DNA of 11,074 bases from Gemmatimonadota bacterium (GCA_016719105.1 JADKAQ010000027.1:1-11074); one strand, 5' to 3'; positions 1-9,012 are shown, counted from the stretch's first letter. The notes: a model not told the origin generated them from the letters alone. Translations and numbers: made by a program.

Positions 1-45
1 CTGTTGGCCATCGAACGATTCAAGGACCGGAGTCCCGACGCGTGA
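1..45 (+). CDS. C-terminal end of an upstream gene, probably the sulfate ABC permease
   Basis: Only the last 14 codons are in the window, reading LLAIERFKDRSPDA and a TGA at 43-45. The stop overlaps the GTG start of cysA in the sequence GTGA (42-45), the arrangement expected of translationally coupled operon partners. In sulfate-importer operons the gene directly before cysA is usually the permease cysW, so that is the likely identity. The tail itself carries no diagnostic motif, so the assignment rests on gene order alone. Confidence 0.5.
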   Translation: MLAIERFKDRSPDA

Positions 46-1076
46 ACGTCTCTGTCTCGCATGTCAGCAAGCGCTTCGGCGCCTACACCGCGCTCGACGA
101 CGTCTCCTTCGACGTGCGATCGGGGGAGCTAGTCGCGCTCCTCGGTCCGTCGGGGGGCGGGAAGAGCACCATCCTGCGCATCATCGCCGGGCTCGAACTG
201 CCTGACGAGGGGTCGATCGTGCTCGGTGACGAGGTGGTCGACCGTCAGCATCCGCGCGAGCGTCGCGTCGGCTTCGTCTTCCAGCACTACGCGCTCTTTC
301 GTCACATGTCGGTGGCGGACAACGTGGCGTTCGGGCTGGAGGCGCAGCACGCTCCCAAGGAGGAGGTGCACGCCCGCGTGCACGAGTTGTTGCACCTGGT
401 GGGGCTCAGCGGGCTGGAAAAGCGACGTCCGTCGCAGCTCTCGGGAGGGCAGCGCCAGCGCGTGGCCCTCGCGCGTGCGCTCGCCCCCCATCCCAAGATC
501 CTCCTGCTCGACGAGCCGTTCGCGGCCCTTGACGCCAAGGTGCGGGGCGACCTGCGGCGCTGGCTCCGCGAGCTGCACGAGGAGACCGGCGTGACGTCGC
601 TCTTCGTGACGCACGACCAGGAGGAGGCGTTCGCGCTCGCCGATCGCGTGGTCGTGGTGAACAAGGGGCGCATCGACCAGGTCGGGAGCCCGCTCGACAT
701 CATGGACGACCCGGCGACCGAGTTCGTCGCCCGCTTCGTCGGCGAAGCCAACGTCCTCAGCGGGACGCCCAGTGGGGCCGGGGCACGCGTCGGCCCGCTC
801 GACATCGCGCTCGATCGCTCGGCACCCGGGAACACCGTGCACGTGGTCGTGCGCTCCTACGACCTGAAGTTCTGGCGCGACGATGCCAACGGCGTGGCCA
901 CGGTTCGGCGCGTGCACGCGTTAGGCGACCGGGTCAAGGTCGAGGCCGCGCTCGACGGCGTGGGCCCCCTCTTCGCGCAGTTCCCGCGCCGCAGCTCGCT
1001 CCTCCATGGCATCGAACCCGGATGCCGCATCGCCGTGCAGATCACCAAGGCCCGCGCGTACCCGGCGACCGCCTGA
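42..1076 (+). CDS. cysA: Sulfate/thiosulfate import ATP-binding protein CysA
   Basis: This is the ATP-hydrolysing subunit of an ABC importer that brings sulfate or thiosulfate into the cytoplasm for cysteine synthesis; it works as a dimer beneath the CysT/CysW permeases. The 344-residue product has a complete nucleotide-binding domain: Walker A GPSGGGKST (35-43), Q-loop Gln81, signature LSGGQRQR (133-140), Walker B ILLLDE (153-158) and H-loop His191. A C-terminal regulatory, TOBE-like region follows from about residue 235, including the VVRSYDLKFWRDD stretch (268-280) typical of CysA rather than sugar or phosphate ATPases. The GTG start overlaps the preceding stop and has GGAG at 29-32 with a 9-base spacer. 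Length is usual for the family. A molybdate or spermidine ATPase is the main alternative, judged less likely from the C-terminal region. Confidence 0.93.
   Translation: MNVSVSHVSKRFGAYTALDDVSFDVRSGELVALLGPSGGGKSTILRIIAGLELPDEGSIVLGDEVVDRQHPRERRVGFVFQHYALFRHMSVADNVAFGLEAQHAPKEEVHARVHELLHLVGLSGLEKRRPSQLSGGQRQRVALARALAPHPKILLLDEPFAALDAKVRGDLRRWLRELHEETGVTSLFVTHDQEEAFALADRVVVVNKGRIDQVGSPLDIMDDPATEFVARFVGEANVLSGTPSGAGARVGPLDIALDRSAPGNTVHVVVRSYDLKFWRDDANGVATVRRVHALGDRVKVEAALDGVGPLFAQFPRRSSLLHGIEPGCRIAVQITKARAYPATA
919..926 (+). repeat. CGTTAGGC recurring octamer (first of five copies)
   Basis: The octamer CGTTAGGC occurs here and at 8496-8503 on the plus strand, and as GCCTAACG at 6333-6340, 6711-6718 and 6950-6957, that is CGTTAGGC on the minus strand. 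Every copy lies on the coding strand of its gene. Four copies place TTA in frame as leucine within Ala/Ser-Leu-Gly; the fifth supplies the TAG stop of the DUF3052-like gene. About 0.3 copies would be expected by chance on both strands of 11 kb at uniform base composition, and fewer at this GC content. Function unknown. Confidence 0.6.
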
Positions 1077-1160
1077 CCGCAGCGCACGCACGCCCCAGCT
1101 CGCACCGGGTAAGGTGAGGATGCGCGCGAGGGGACGCGGCCGAACGCGACCAGCACGCTG

Positions 1161-1205
1161 ACGCATCGAGGGCCGCCCCGGCATCCCGGGACGGCCCTCG
1201 TGCGT
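1161..1205. terminator. Bidirectional hairpin terminator between cysA and the TonB receptor
   Basis: A long inverted repeat sits between two convergent genes, about 85 bases after cysA and 30 bases after the receptor stop. The arms ACGCA-CGAGGGCCGCCCCGG and CCGGGACGGCCCTCG-TGCGT pair with a single mismatch and one bulged T around a short loop of about four bases. No clear U-tract follows on either side, so it is either a GC-rich terminator that works without one or an mRNA-stabilising hairpin. Its position serves both strands. Confidence 0.8.
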
Positions 1206-1236
1206 CGTTGCGTCTGGCGGAGTTCCCGTCCGTTCG

Positions 1237-3621
1237 CTATCGCATCAAGGCCAGCGGCGCCGAGAGCCGGAGCGAGACGTTCCGTCCCTGCGCCAGCGCG
1301 AACCCCTTCTGCGTGTCGAGGAAGTCGCGGTACGGGGTGTCGAACAGGTTGGTCGCTTCGAGATGCACATCGAGCGCCTGCCCCCCGAGGGTGACACGTC
1401 CACCGACGCCCGCCTCGTACACCGAGTACGACGGGGTGGATGAGATGCCGTACCCCGCGGGATTGTCGTCGAATTCGGCGAACGGCTCGGTGCGTCCGGC
1501 GATTCGCTTGGCGCGGCTGTGGCGACCGCCGACGCGCGCGTAGGGAGCCTTCACGAAGGCGAACGGTCGCGGGGACCAGCGCAGCGACCCCCGCAGCTGG
1601 TCGGCCGGCATGAGCGGGAGCGCTTCGCCCGTGGTGAGGTTCTCGCTGCGCAACGCCATGACGCTCGCCTCGAGCACGACGCGCGGCAGGAGCTCGAGCT
1701 CGCCGCCCGCCTCGATGCCTCGGATGCGGGCATCCGTCTGCAGGTTCTTGTAGACGATGCGAGTCGTCCCGTTGACCACGCGCGTCCGTCCTGTGTTCTC
1801 CATGTAGATGTAGTCCTGCACCGCATTGCGATACACGGTGATCGTGCCGGTGGCGCGCGCCCCCTGGTAGCGCAGCGCGCTCTCCACGCTCAGCGACCGC
1901 TCCGGATCGAGCGTGGGATTCCCCTCCAGCCAGCCGAAGGCGGGGCGATTCTCGTCCGTGTACAGGTCCTGGATTGCGGGGGCGCGAAAGCCGCTGTTCA
2001 CGCTCGTGGTCCAGGTCAGGCCGCTCGTCAGGCGCACGCCGGCGCCCAGCGAGCCGTTGAGCACCGAGAAGGTGCGGTCGAGGGCGGCGGCGCGCTGGGC
2101 CTCCGGCAGTGCCCGTACCAGCGTGCCGATTCGCGCCTCCTGCTGGCGCGTGTCGTAGCGCGCGCCAGCCGAGAGCGTCACGCGTGGCAGACGATACTCC
2201 TCGAAGGCGAAGGCGGCGACGTTGTCGATGCGCGACGACGGCTCGATGCGTGACATGCGGGTGACGCCGCGCTGGTGCTGGTACTCCACGCCCACCTTGC
2301 CGGCGATCCCCCGCACGGCCGCGTGCTCGGTCTCGACCCGCGCCGTGGTCACGGTGCGCGAGAGGTCCTGGTCCCAGGTCGCGGTGGCGCGCGCCTCCTC
2401 GAAGGTCTTCGCGGCGCTCGCGGCGCGCTGGATGCGCAGCAGCTGGCGGGTGATCGACGGCTTCACCACCAGCGGACCGCGCAGGAAGGTCCCGCGCAGA
2501 CGCAGCTCGTGGTTGTTCATGCCGACGCCCGCGGGCTTGCCGTTGGCGTTGGCGAAGTTGTTGTAGCCGGTGAAGCCGTCATACAGCAATTGCAGCTGTC
2601 CCCAGTCACCGGCCGTCCCGAGCTGGCCGTACTGGGAGCGCTGGTCGTAGTTGGTGTAGGCGAGCTCTCCGGTGACCAGCGGGTCGCCCTTCTGCCTGGT
2701 GACCGCGTACGGGAGGGCATCGGCGGTGCGGAAGTTGTCGGCGACGCGGCGGCTGACGCCGGCCCTGAAGCCGAGTCCCCCCGCCATGGCGCCGTTGATC
2801 TCGCCGTTGCCGTATCGCTCCCGATTGTTGGAGAAGTACTGCGTCTCGACGAGCCCATCGAGTCGTGCGCCTCCCGCTTCGGCACGAGGGAGCGCCTTCG
2901 GGAGGAAGTTGATGGCGCCTCCCATGGCGCTCGACCCATACAGCACGCTCGCCGGCCCGCGAATGACCTCGATGCGATCCACCGAACCGAAGGCGATCGG
3001 AGGCGTCCAGCGGCTCGTCCCCTGGAAGCTCTCGATGGCCACGCCGTCGCGGGTGAGGCGCACCTGTCCCTGGCTCATGCCGCGCAGCACCGGGTTTCCT
3101 GCCATCGGTCCCGTCGTGATCGTCGCTACGCCGGGAACGCGCTCGAGCGTCTTGCCGAGCGACGCCGTCGTGACCGCCTTGAGCTTGTCGGGATCGATGG
3201 CGGCCACGTCGAGCGGAGTCGTGGGATCGCTGGCGGTGGCCGCGCCCGTCACCACCACCGGGACCAACGTCACCGTCGCGGGGGTGAGCGTGATGTCGAG
3301 CCGCTCCTCCTGGCCTGGCCTAAGCACCACCTGCCGCGAGATTGGTTGGTGCCCGATCGCGCGCACCGTCACCACGACGGTGGTAGCGGGGAGCCCGATG
3401 AAGCGAAACTCGCCCCTGCTGTCTGAGACGATGGTTCGCTCGAGGACCGGGAGCGAGACGTAGGCGTCGGGGTGCGGGACGCCGTGTTCATCACGGATCA
3501 TCCCCGTCAGCGACGCCCGCGCGCCGACGATCGCGCGTCCCGCGACCGGTTGCTGTCCTTGCACGATGGGGGCGTGGAGCACGGTGCCACCAAAGACGAT
3601 GCCGAGCAGGATCGTGCGCAT
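1237..3621 (-). CDS. TonB-dependent outer-membrane receptor with N-terminal carboxypeptidase-regulatory-like domain
   Basis: A 794-residue outer-membrane receptor that would import a scarce ligand such as a metal chelate, siderophore or cofactor using TonB/ExbBD energy. Residues 1-22 form a signal peptide (hydrophobic stretch, then VQGQ). Residues about 35-115 resemble the carboxypeptidase-regulatory-like Ig fold common in such receptors of soil diderms. The plug spans about 128-242 and carries the typical LERVPGV, VLRGMSQGQVRLTRDGV and RIEVIRGPASVLYGSSAMGG motifs. The rest is a beta-barrel with the familiar NPTLDPERS, LEATNLFDTPYRDFLD and a C-terminal SLRLSAPL strand. The ATG is supported by AGGGAGA a few bases upstream. 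The substrate cannot be read from sequence; no Fur-like box or riboswitch was recognised in the 219-base leader. It lies downstream of the ATP-grasp gene but the gap suggests its own promoter. Confidence 0.92.
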   Translation of the reverse strand: MRTILLGIVFGGTVLHAPIVQGQQPVAGRAIVGARASLTGMIRDEHGVPHPDAYVSLPVLERTIVSDSRGEFRFIGLPATTVVVTVRAIGHQPISRQVVLRPGQEERLDITLTPATVTLVPVVVTGAATASDPTTPLDVAAIDPDKLKAVTTASLGKTLERVPGVATITTGPMAGNPVLRGMSQGQVRLTRDGVAIESFQGTSRWTPPIAFGSVDRIEVIRGPASVLYGSSAMGGAINFLPKALPRAEAGGARLDGLVETQYFSNNRERYGNGEINGAMAGGLGFRAGVSRRVADNFRTADALPYAVTRQKGDPLVTGELAYTNYDQRSQYGQLGTAGDWGQLQLLYDGFTGYNNFANANGKPAGVGMNNHELRLRGTFLRGPLVVKPSITRQLLRIQRAASAAKTFEEARATATWDQDLSRTVTTARVETEHAAVRGIAGKVGVEYQHQRGVTRMSRIEPSSRIDNVAAFAFEEYRLPRVTLSAGARYDTRQQEARIGTLVRALPEAQRAAALDRTFSVLNGSLGAGVRLTSGLTWTTSVNSGFRAPAIQDLYTDENRPAFGWLEGNPTLDPERSLSVESALRYQGARATGTITVYRNAVQDYIYMENTGRTRVVNGTTRIVYKNLQTDARIRGIEAGGELELLPRVVLEASVMALRSENLTTGEALPLMPADQLRGSLRWSPRPFAFVKAPYARVGGRHSRAKRIAGRTEPFAEFDDNPAGYGISSTPSYSVYEAGVGGRVTLGGQALDVHLEATNLFDTPYRDFLDTQKGFALAQGRNVSLRLSAPLALMR

Positions 3622-3689
3622 GTTGCTGTCTCCCTGTAGTCCGCGATGGATGCGGTAGGTCAGGGGGCATTGCGCGTGCCTCGCCGTCG

Positions 3690-3727
3690 CGCCTCGGCAA
3701 GTAGTTGCGGCACAACGCCTTCGGCAA
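3690..3727 (-). promoter_or_regulatory. Direct-repeat pair in the leader of the TonB receptor gene
   Basis: Two near-identical elements, CGCCTCGGCAA (3690-3700) and CGCCTTCGGCAA (3716-3727), lie about 26 bases apart, 70-105 bases upstream of the receptor start. On the transcribed strand they read TTGCCGAGGCG and TTGCCGAAGGCG. They could be a tandem regulator site. The rest of the 219-base gap (3622-3840) shows no convincing promoter consensus, RNA gene or ORF. The assignment as regulatory is speculative. Confidence 0.25.
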
Positions 3728-3840
3728 AACGCTGCGGTGCGTGTCCAACAGAGCGCCGTGCCCTATGCGGGGAGTGCCGCGCGCACCAGTGACGGGGCCT
3801 TGAAATGCGACGGCGGCCCTTGGCCTCGTGATCGCCGGTG

Positions 3841-4764
3841 TCAGCCCGGCGAACCCCGTGGCGGCGTGACGGAGCGCGGCGTGAACGAGATCGGAGTATG
3901 CCGCCCCGCCACCAGCTGACGGATCGCCGCGGCGAGCCGACGCGGCGCCGAAGGGTGGAAGGCCAGGAAGAGGTCGGGCTCGACCATCTCCAGCTCCATG
4001 AGCATCAACTCGCCGTCGACCTCGCACGCGTCCACACGCGCGTAGAGCCACTGTCCTGGGAGGTGCGCCAGCACGTCCTCCGCCTGCGCCACCAGCCCGG
4101 CGCGCGGCGCCTCGGCCATCACGCTCCCGCCAAAGTCCGACTGCACGCGGAACTCGCCGGCGCGAGGGCGCTTCTTCACGGCGTGACTGTACTGCCCGCT
4201 GAAGTAGATGAGCGACCACTCCCCATCGTCGAGAATGGCGGGGACAAAGGGCTGTACGATCGTATCGCGGGCGGCGACCAGCGCCGCGAAGTCGGCTTCG
4301 TGCGCCGCGTGCTCTCCGGCGCGGGCGCGCGCGGTCCGAAACCCCGACGCGGAGACGCACGGCTTGTAGACCACGTCGGTCCATCCGGTGTCGCCCAGGA
4401 CCTCGGCGAGCGTCGCCGGATCACCGCGCTCGATTGCCACGGTGGGAACGGTCGATACCCCGCGAACCGCGAGGTCGAGCAGGTATCGCTTGTCCATGTT
4501 CCACCGCAGGACCCCGGCCGGATTCCAGAGCGGAATCCCGAGGCGCTCGATGTGCGCGAGCCAGGCCTCGAAGTCGTCCGGACGGAGATGATAGTCCCAC
4601 GCGGACCGGACGACGATGCCGTCGTATCGCGACCAGTCCACCAGCGGTGAGTCCCACACCGCACTCTCCACGGCCACGCCATGCTGCCGGAGCTCGGTCA
4701 CGGCGAGACGGTCGTCTTCGCTGAGTTGGGGGAGGGCGCGATACGTGACGAAGGCGATGCGCAT
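3841..4764 (-). CDS. ATP-grasp ligase of the RimK/glutathione-synthetase-like (DcsG-related) family
   Basis: A 307-residue soluble protein of the ATP-grasp superfamily, which joins a carboxylate to an amine or other nucleophile through an acyl-phosphate. The N-terminal preATP-grasp part (MRIAFVTYRALP, then VVRSAWDYHLRP at 51-62 and PLWNP at 78-82) is characteristic of a family usually annotated as glutathione synthetase/RimK-like and that, from memory, includes the cycloserine cyclo-ligase DcsG. ATP-binding features are VVYKP with Lys134, QPFV (171-174), a core around 181-213 with KKRP and DFGG, YARVD (241-245), and the acidic metal-binding stretch MELEMVEPDLFL (256-267). The start is chosen because homology-like sequence begins exactly at MRIAFVTY; upstream in-frame codons look like shadow coding. 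No Shine-Dalgarno is visible. It follows the kinase gene by 68 bases and may be co-transcribed. The substrate is unknown. Confidence 0.85.
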   Translation of the reverse strand: MRIAFVTYRALPQLSEDDRLAVTELRQHGVAVESAVWDSPLVDWSRYDGIVVRSAWDYHLRPDDFEAWLAHIERLGIPLWNPAGVLRWNMDKRYLLDLAVRGVSTVPTVAIERGDPATLAEVLGDTGWTDVVYKPCVSASGFRTARARAGEHAAHEADFAALVAARDTIVQPFVPAILDDGEWSLIYFSGQYSHAVKKRPRAGEFRVQSDFGGSVMAEAPRAGLVAQAEDVLAHLPGQWLYARVDACEVDGELMLMELEMVEPDLFLAFHPSAPRRLAAAIRQLVAGRHTPISFTPRSVTPPRGSPG

Positions 4765-4810
4765 TCGGCGTGGGCGAAACGATGACGGGTCGAGGTAGGG
4801 TGGTGGCGGT

Positions 4811-4840
4811 GCGGACGTCAGCTGCGCGGACGTCAGCTGC
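4811..4840. repeat. Perfect 15-base tandem duplication over the kinase/TPR stop codon
   Basis: GCGGACGTCAGCTGC occurs twice head to tail with no mismatch (4811-4825 and 4826-4840). The right-hand copy holds the TGA stop (4833-4835) of the minus-strand TPR-containing gene; the other copy lies in the 68-base spacer before the ATP-grasp gene. It looks like a recent slippage duplication with no effect on the protein. Confidence 0.85.
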
Positions 4841-6951
4841 GCGACGGATCGCTGCTGAGTCGCGTCGATCCGCGCCGCGCTTCGCTCACGTACGGTTGCA
4901 GCGCCGCATCGGCATGACGCCACGCGTTGGCCACATAGAGATACGCGTCGATGGCCTTGGGGCGAACCCCCAGCCGTTCGTTCACGCGAGCGCGCTCGAG
5001 CATCCACAGGATCCGCAGCGCGGGCCACGCCAGAAAGTCCTGGTCGAGGATGGCGGCGGCTTCTCTGTCACGCTTCGTGGCCGACAGGAGGAAGGCGAGC
5101 GGAAGACGCGCTTCCCAGCACCACCCCGCGCACGCGGAGTCGGCGAAGGTGAGCGCGACGATGGCGGTGCTGGTGTCGCCACGTGCCAAGGCGCGCAGTC
5201 CCGGGATCAGCGGCGAGGGGAAGCCCGGGATCCTGCCGGCCGCCGCCAGCTGCATGGCGCGTTCGAGGCGCACGCCGTCGCCGCTCAGCGACCAATAGAC
5301 CGAGGCGGCGGCAATCCGACCCGGCGGGCGCGGGTCGTCGAGCCATCCATCGAAGATTCGTGCGGCGCTGTCGGGGCGCACGGCGCGCAACAGCGTCGCC
5401 TCGAGTAGCGCGATGGCCTGCGTCGAGTCGGCCAGCGCCAGCGCCTGTGCCACATGACCGCGCAGCAACAGCGTGGAGGCGTAGGCCGTGCGCGCCTCGC
5501 GTGCCAGGTTGGCGGGGGCACGACCGGCACGAGATGCCTCGTACAGCGAGCGCGACATGGATACCTGCGTTTCGGCCGAGTCCATGAGCGGGACGAGCAC
5601 GGAGAAGGCCGACTGCAGGACCTCGGCGCCGGCGCTCGCGACGACGGAGTCACCGGCGGCAGACGGCCGTGCGCGTGAGTCCATGAGTTGCTGCACGAGG
5701 CGCACGCTGCGCCCATGCACGTCGTGCGGACCGAGGGCGAGGTACGCGAGTGCCGACCGGCGCATGGTCGCCACGTCCTGGTCGTGCGCGGCGAGTTCGA
5801 GGTGGTGGATGTAGGCCGGGGCGAAGGCCGTGTCGAGGGCGATGGCGCGCTCGAAGGCGTCGCGGGCCGTTCGCATCGTGCTCTGCGAGGGAAAGACGAA
5901 GCGGGTGAAGTGATAGTGCACGTCGCCGAACTTGAACCACATCTCCGGGTCGTCGGGAAAGCGGCGCACCCCGTCGTCGAGGAGTGCGGTGACGCGGCGC
6001 ACCAGGGCGGTGCGGGGGGGCATGGATTGCCGGGGATCCGACAGTTGCAACGCGGCGAAGATCGAGTCGGCGGCGACGAGGAGCGACTCGCGAGGGGCGA
6101 GCCCCCGATTAAGCGCCCCGGCCTGCAGGGCGTAGCGGTACCCCTCGTTGGAGAGTTCGAGCTGCGGCGTCAGGCGCCAGCCGAGCGCGTTGCTGAGGTG
6201 GCGGAGGGCGGGGGCGAAGGTGGAGTCGAGGGCGACGGCTCGCTGGTAGTGGGAGGCGGCCGAGTCCCAGTCGCTGCGCCGGTAGGACTGCTCCCCCTGG
6301 AGGTAGGCCTTGAGGGCGGGGAGCGAGGACGAGCCTAACGATGCGAGGCGAGTGGCCCCGATGGCGCGCGTGCGCCCGAGCTCGCGCAGGATGGCCATCG
6401 AGAGCGAGTCGGCGAGGCGATCCATGCGCGCCGTCTCATCACGCCACTGCACGTCGGTCGCGCGTCCGGTCGCCGTTTCGACGATCGTCGCGGTCACCCG
6501 CACCGAGTCGCGCCCCGAGGCGATCAGGCTCCCGTAGATGGTAATGCCGGCGCGTGTGCGCTCGGCGAGCTGGCGGGCGCCGGTGCGGTCCATGCGCGCG
6601 GGGGCACGGCGCAGCACCACCGAGGGCGGGACGACACGCAGCGGCCCCGCGCCATCGAGGTTGCTGGTGAGGAGGTCGACCAACCCCTCGCGCCAGACGC
6701 CGAGGTCGGTGCCTAACGCCTCGAACGGGGCGATGGCGACCAGGTTGGCGTTGGGGGCCTCGGGGCGCTCTCTCGGCGCAGGAAGGCGACGCCGGCCAGC
6801 GTCGCGAGGGTGGCGACGCCAAGGGACGAGTGCGAGCCGGCGCCGGGCGGGCAGGCGCCGCCGCGCGCCCCGACAGGGGAAGTCGCCAGTGCGTCGCCGA
6901 AGGCGCCGGCCCCCTGGAACCGATCGGCGGGGCGCTTGGCCAGCGCCTTGC

Positions 6952-7728
<777 letters not shown>

Positions 7729-7743
7729 GGGGGGGAGGGAGGG
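7729..7743 (+). other. Short-loop G-quadruplex motif abutting the kinase start
   Basis: The plus strand reads G7-A-GGG-A-GGG, which splits as GGG-G-GGG-A-GGG-A-GGG with three one-base loops, the most stable class of predicted parallel quadruplex. It touches the first base of the kinase GTG codon and lies on the template strand for the kinase. The remainder of this divergent intergenic gap (to 7889) holds a TTCCGGAA palindrome (7806-7813) and a low-complexity run of GTCGTC repeats around 7845-7875, with no clear promoter. Confidence 0.5.
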
Positions 7744-7889
7744 TGGCGGACGACGCGGAAGCTAACCGGCGGCCCCGACCCTGCTATGCCGAAGCGGGGA
7801 AGAGGTTCCGGAAGCGGTACCCGAGCACCATGATTCCCGTCGTCCTGTCGTCGTTGTGTCGTCGTCCCGTCTCTCCTTCGTCCCCGGCA

Positions 7890-8501
7890 ATGGGTCTAGA
7901 GACCAACTGCACCCTCGAACGCGCCCGGCGAAAACTCGTGGGCAAGGCGCTCCTGGAGAGTGACCACATCGCGTTCCGTGGCAAGACGAAGAACGCGAAG
8001 TTCCTCCTCTCCGAGTTGTCGCGCGTGGAGATCCAGGGCAACGCGCTCGTCCTGGAGCACCCGGAAGGGCCGGCCTTCTTGCATCTGGCAGAAGGGATGG
8101 CCGCGAAGTGGCTGGCCAAGATTCGGAATCCCCGGTCGCTGCTCGACAAGCTGGGGGTCTCGGAAGGGATGAAGGTCGTCATCAACGTGGACGACGCGGA
8201 CTTCCTCGCGCAGCTCGAACGCCGCATTGGTTCGTACGCGACCCGAGCGACCCCGAAGAGTGACATGATCGTGTACGGTGCCGAGAACCAGACCGCGCTG
8301 GAGCGCCTCGAAGCCCTGAAGGGGACGCTTGTCCCCAACGGCGCCATCTGGGTCGTGCACCGGAAGGGGAAGGAGGCGACGCTACGTGACGTCGAGGTGT
8401 TCGCGGCCGGACGCCGCGCCGGACTGGTCGACAACAAGGTCGCGTCGTTTTCGGCGACGCACACCGCCGAGCGTCTCGTGATTCCGCGCGCCGAACGTTA
8501 G
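7890..8501 (+). CDS. DUF3052-like protein of unknown function
   Basis: A 203-residue cytoplasmic protein with no signal peptide or membrane segment. Two parts are visible. Residues 1-82 are a basic region (CTLERARRKLVGKALLESDHI, AAKWLAKIRNPRS). Residues 83-195 resemble DUF3052: LLDKLGVSEGMKVVINVDD, then SDMIVYGAENQTALERLEAL, GAIWVVHRKGK and the closing SFSATHTAERLVIP. The function of that family is not established as far as I know. The ATG at 7890 is chosen because the MGLETNCTLERA start looks conserved; no Shine-Dalgarno is visible, and an in-frame ATG at 7830 would add 20 residues of unconvincing sequence. The TAG stop lies inside the octamer CGTTAGGC. A hairpin follows directly. Confidence 0.75.
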   Translation: MGLETNCTLERARRKLVGKALLESDHIAFRGKTKNAKFLLSELSRVEIQGNALVLEHPEGPAFLHLAEGMAAKWLAKIRNPRSLLDKLGVSEGMKVVINVDDADFLAQLERRIGSYATRATPKSDMIVYGAENQTALERLEALKGTLVPNGAIWVVHRKGKEATLRDVEVFAAGRRAGLVDNKVASFSATHTAERLVIPRAER

Positions 8502-8527
8502 GCACCGCCCCACTCGCGTGATACGAA

Positions 8528-8559
8528 GAACGCCGCGCCCGTGATCGAGCGCGGCGTTC
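8528..8559. terminator. Hairpin terminator shared by the DUF3052-like gene and the prepilin gene
   Basis: GAACGCCGCGC and GCGCGGCGTTC form a perfect 11-base-pair stem around a 10-base loop, 26 bases after the DUF3052-like stop and 31 bases beyond the stop of the convergent prepilin gene. There is no long T-tract, as with the hairpin after cysA, so both may represent the local style of terminator. Confidence 0.75.
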
Positions 8560-8590
8560 GTGTAGGAAGGGCCGTCCGCCAGGCGGTGGA

Positions 8591-9012
8591 CTACGGCGTG
8601 ATTAGCGCTCCCGTGCCCGGCGGCGAGTCCCGTGGCGGCGCCGCAGCTGATGTCGCCTGAAGGCGTTCCGGCCGCGGTGACCCGCCCGACCGACATGGTG
8701 CACTGCGTCCCGGTGAGCTTCACGTGGAGCGCCGTCGCGTCGAAGCCGGCGAACGGGTCACTCGCGGTGATGGTGATGCGCACGTCGCTCGTCGCGCGCC
8801 AGTCGAGCTGCGTCGGGTCCGTCGTATAAGTGGTTCTCCGCCAGAACCCTCCTCGGCGATCCCTGAGCTCGGCGAGGTCGGCCTTGAGGGCCGCCGTGAA
8901 GGCCTTGCCCGCGCATGGAGTGGTACTTGGGACGGCGACCGCGGTGGAGGACGCTGAAGACAGCCATCGCGACGAGGATCTCGGCGAAGGTGAATCCAGT
9001 TCTGCGGGTCAC
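8591..9012 (-). pseudogene. Type IV prepilin-like protein, frame-shifted
   Basis: The gene begins at a GTG (9012) with GGAG upstream and opens with a class III prepilin leader, MTRRTG, followed by FTFAEILVAMAVF: cleavage after Gly, N-methylated Phe and the Glu5 needed for pilus assembly. The remainder is recoverable only by switching frame: TAVAVPKYHSM, KAFTAALKADLAELR, GFW/AENHLY, then a clean run DPTQLDWRATSDVRITITAS to TMSVGRVTAAGTPSGDISCG, and a proline-rich end PPGTGALITP with TAG at 8591-8593. At least four indels are needed, some compensating one another. The two cysteines (TQCTM and ISCG) would form a C-terminal loop. Rebuilt length is about 140 residues, normal for a minor or major pilin. 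It is solitary here. Sequencing error seems more likely than decay because conserved motifs survive in all frames. Confidence 0.72.

Noticed and set aside
2275..3426. Long plus-strand open frame of 383 codons
   Set aside because: It lies wholly antisense to the TonB receptor, whose domain structure is clear; the translation is low-complexity Arg/Ala/Gly/His-rich, as expected of a shadow frame at high GC.
3622..3840. Cobalamin riboswitch before the TonB receptor
   Set aside because: A CACTG-like string is present on the minus strand, but the B12 box and the required flanking motifs are absent.
3491..4384. Minus-strand frame of 297 codons overlapping the ATP-grasp gene and the receptor leader
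   Set aside because: Arg-rich with no motif, and it overlaps a well-supported ATP-grasp reading frame.
4765..5028. N-terminal extension of the ATP-grasp protein
   Set aside because: The upstream in-frame residues overlap the conserved end of the TPR gene and resemble shadow translation; the family-like sequence starts at the ATG at 4764.
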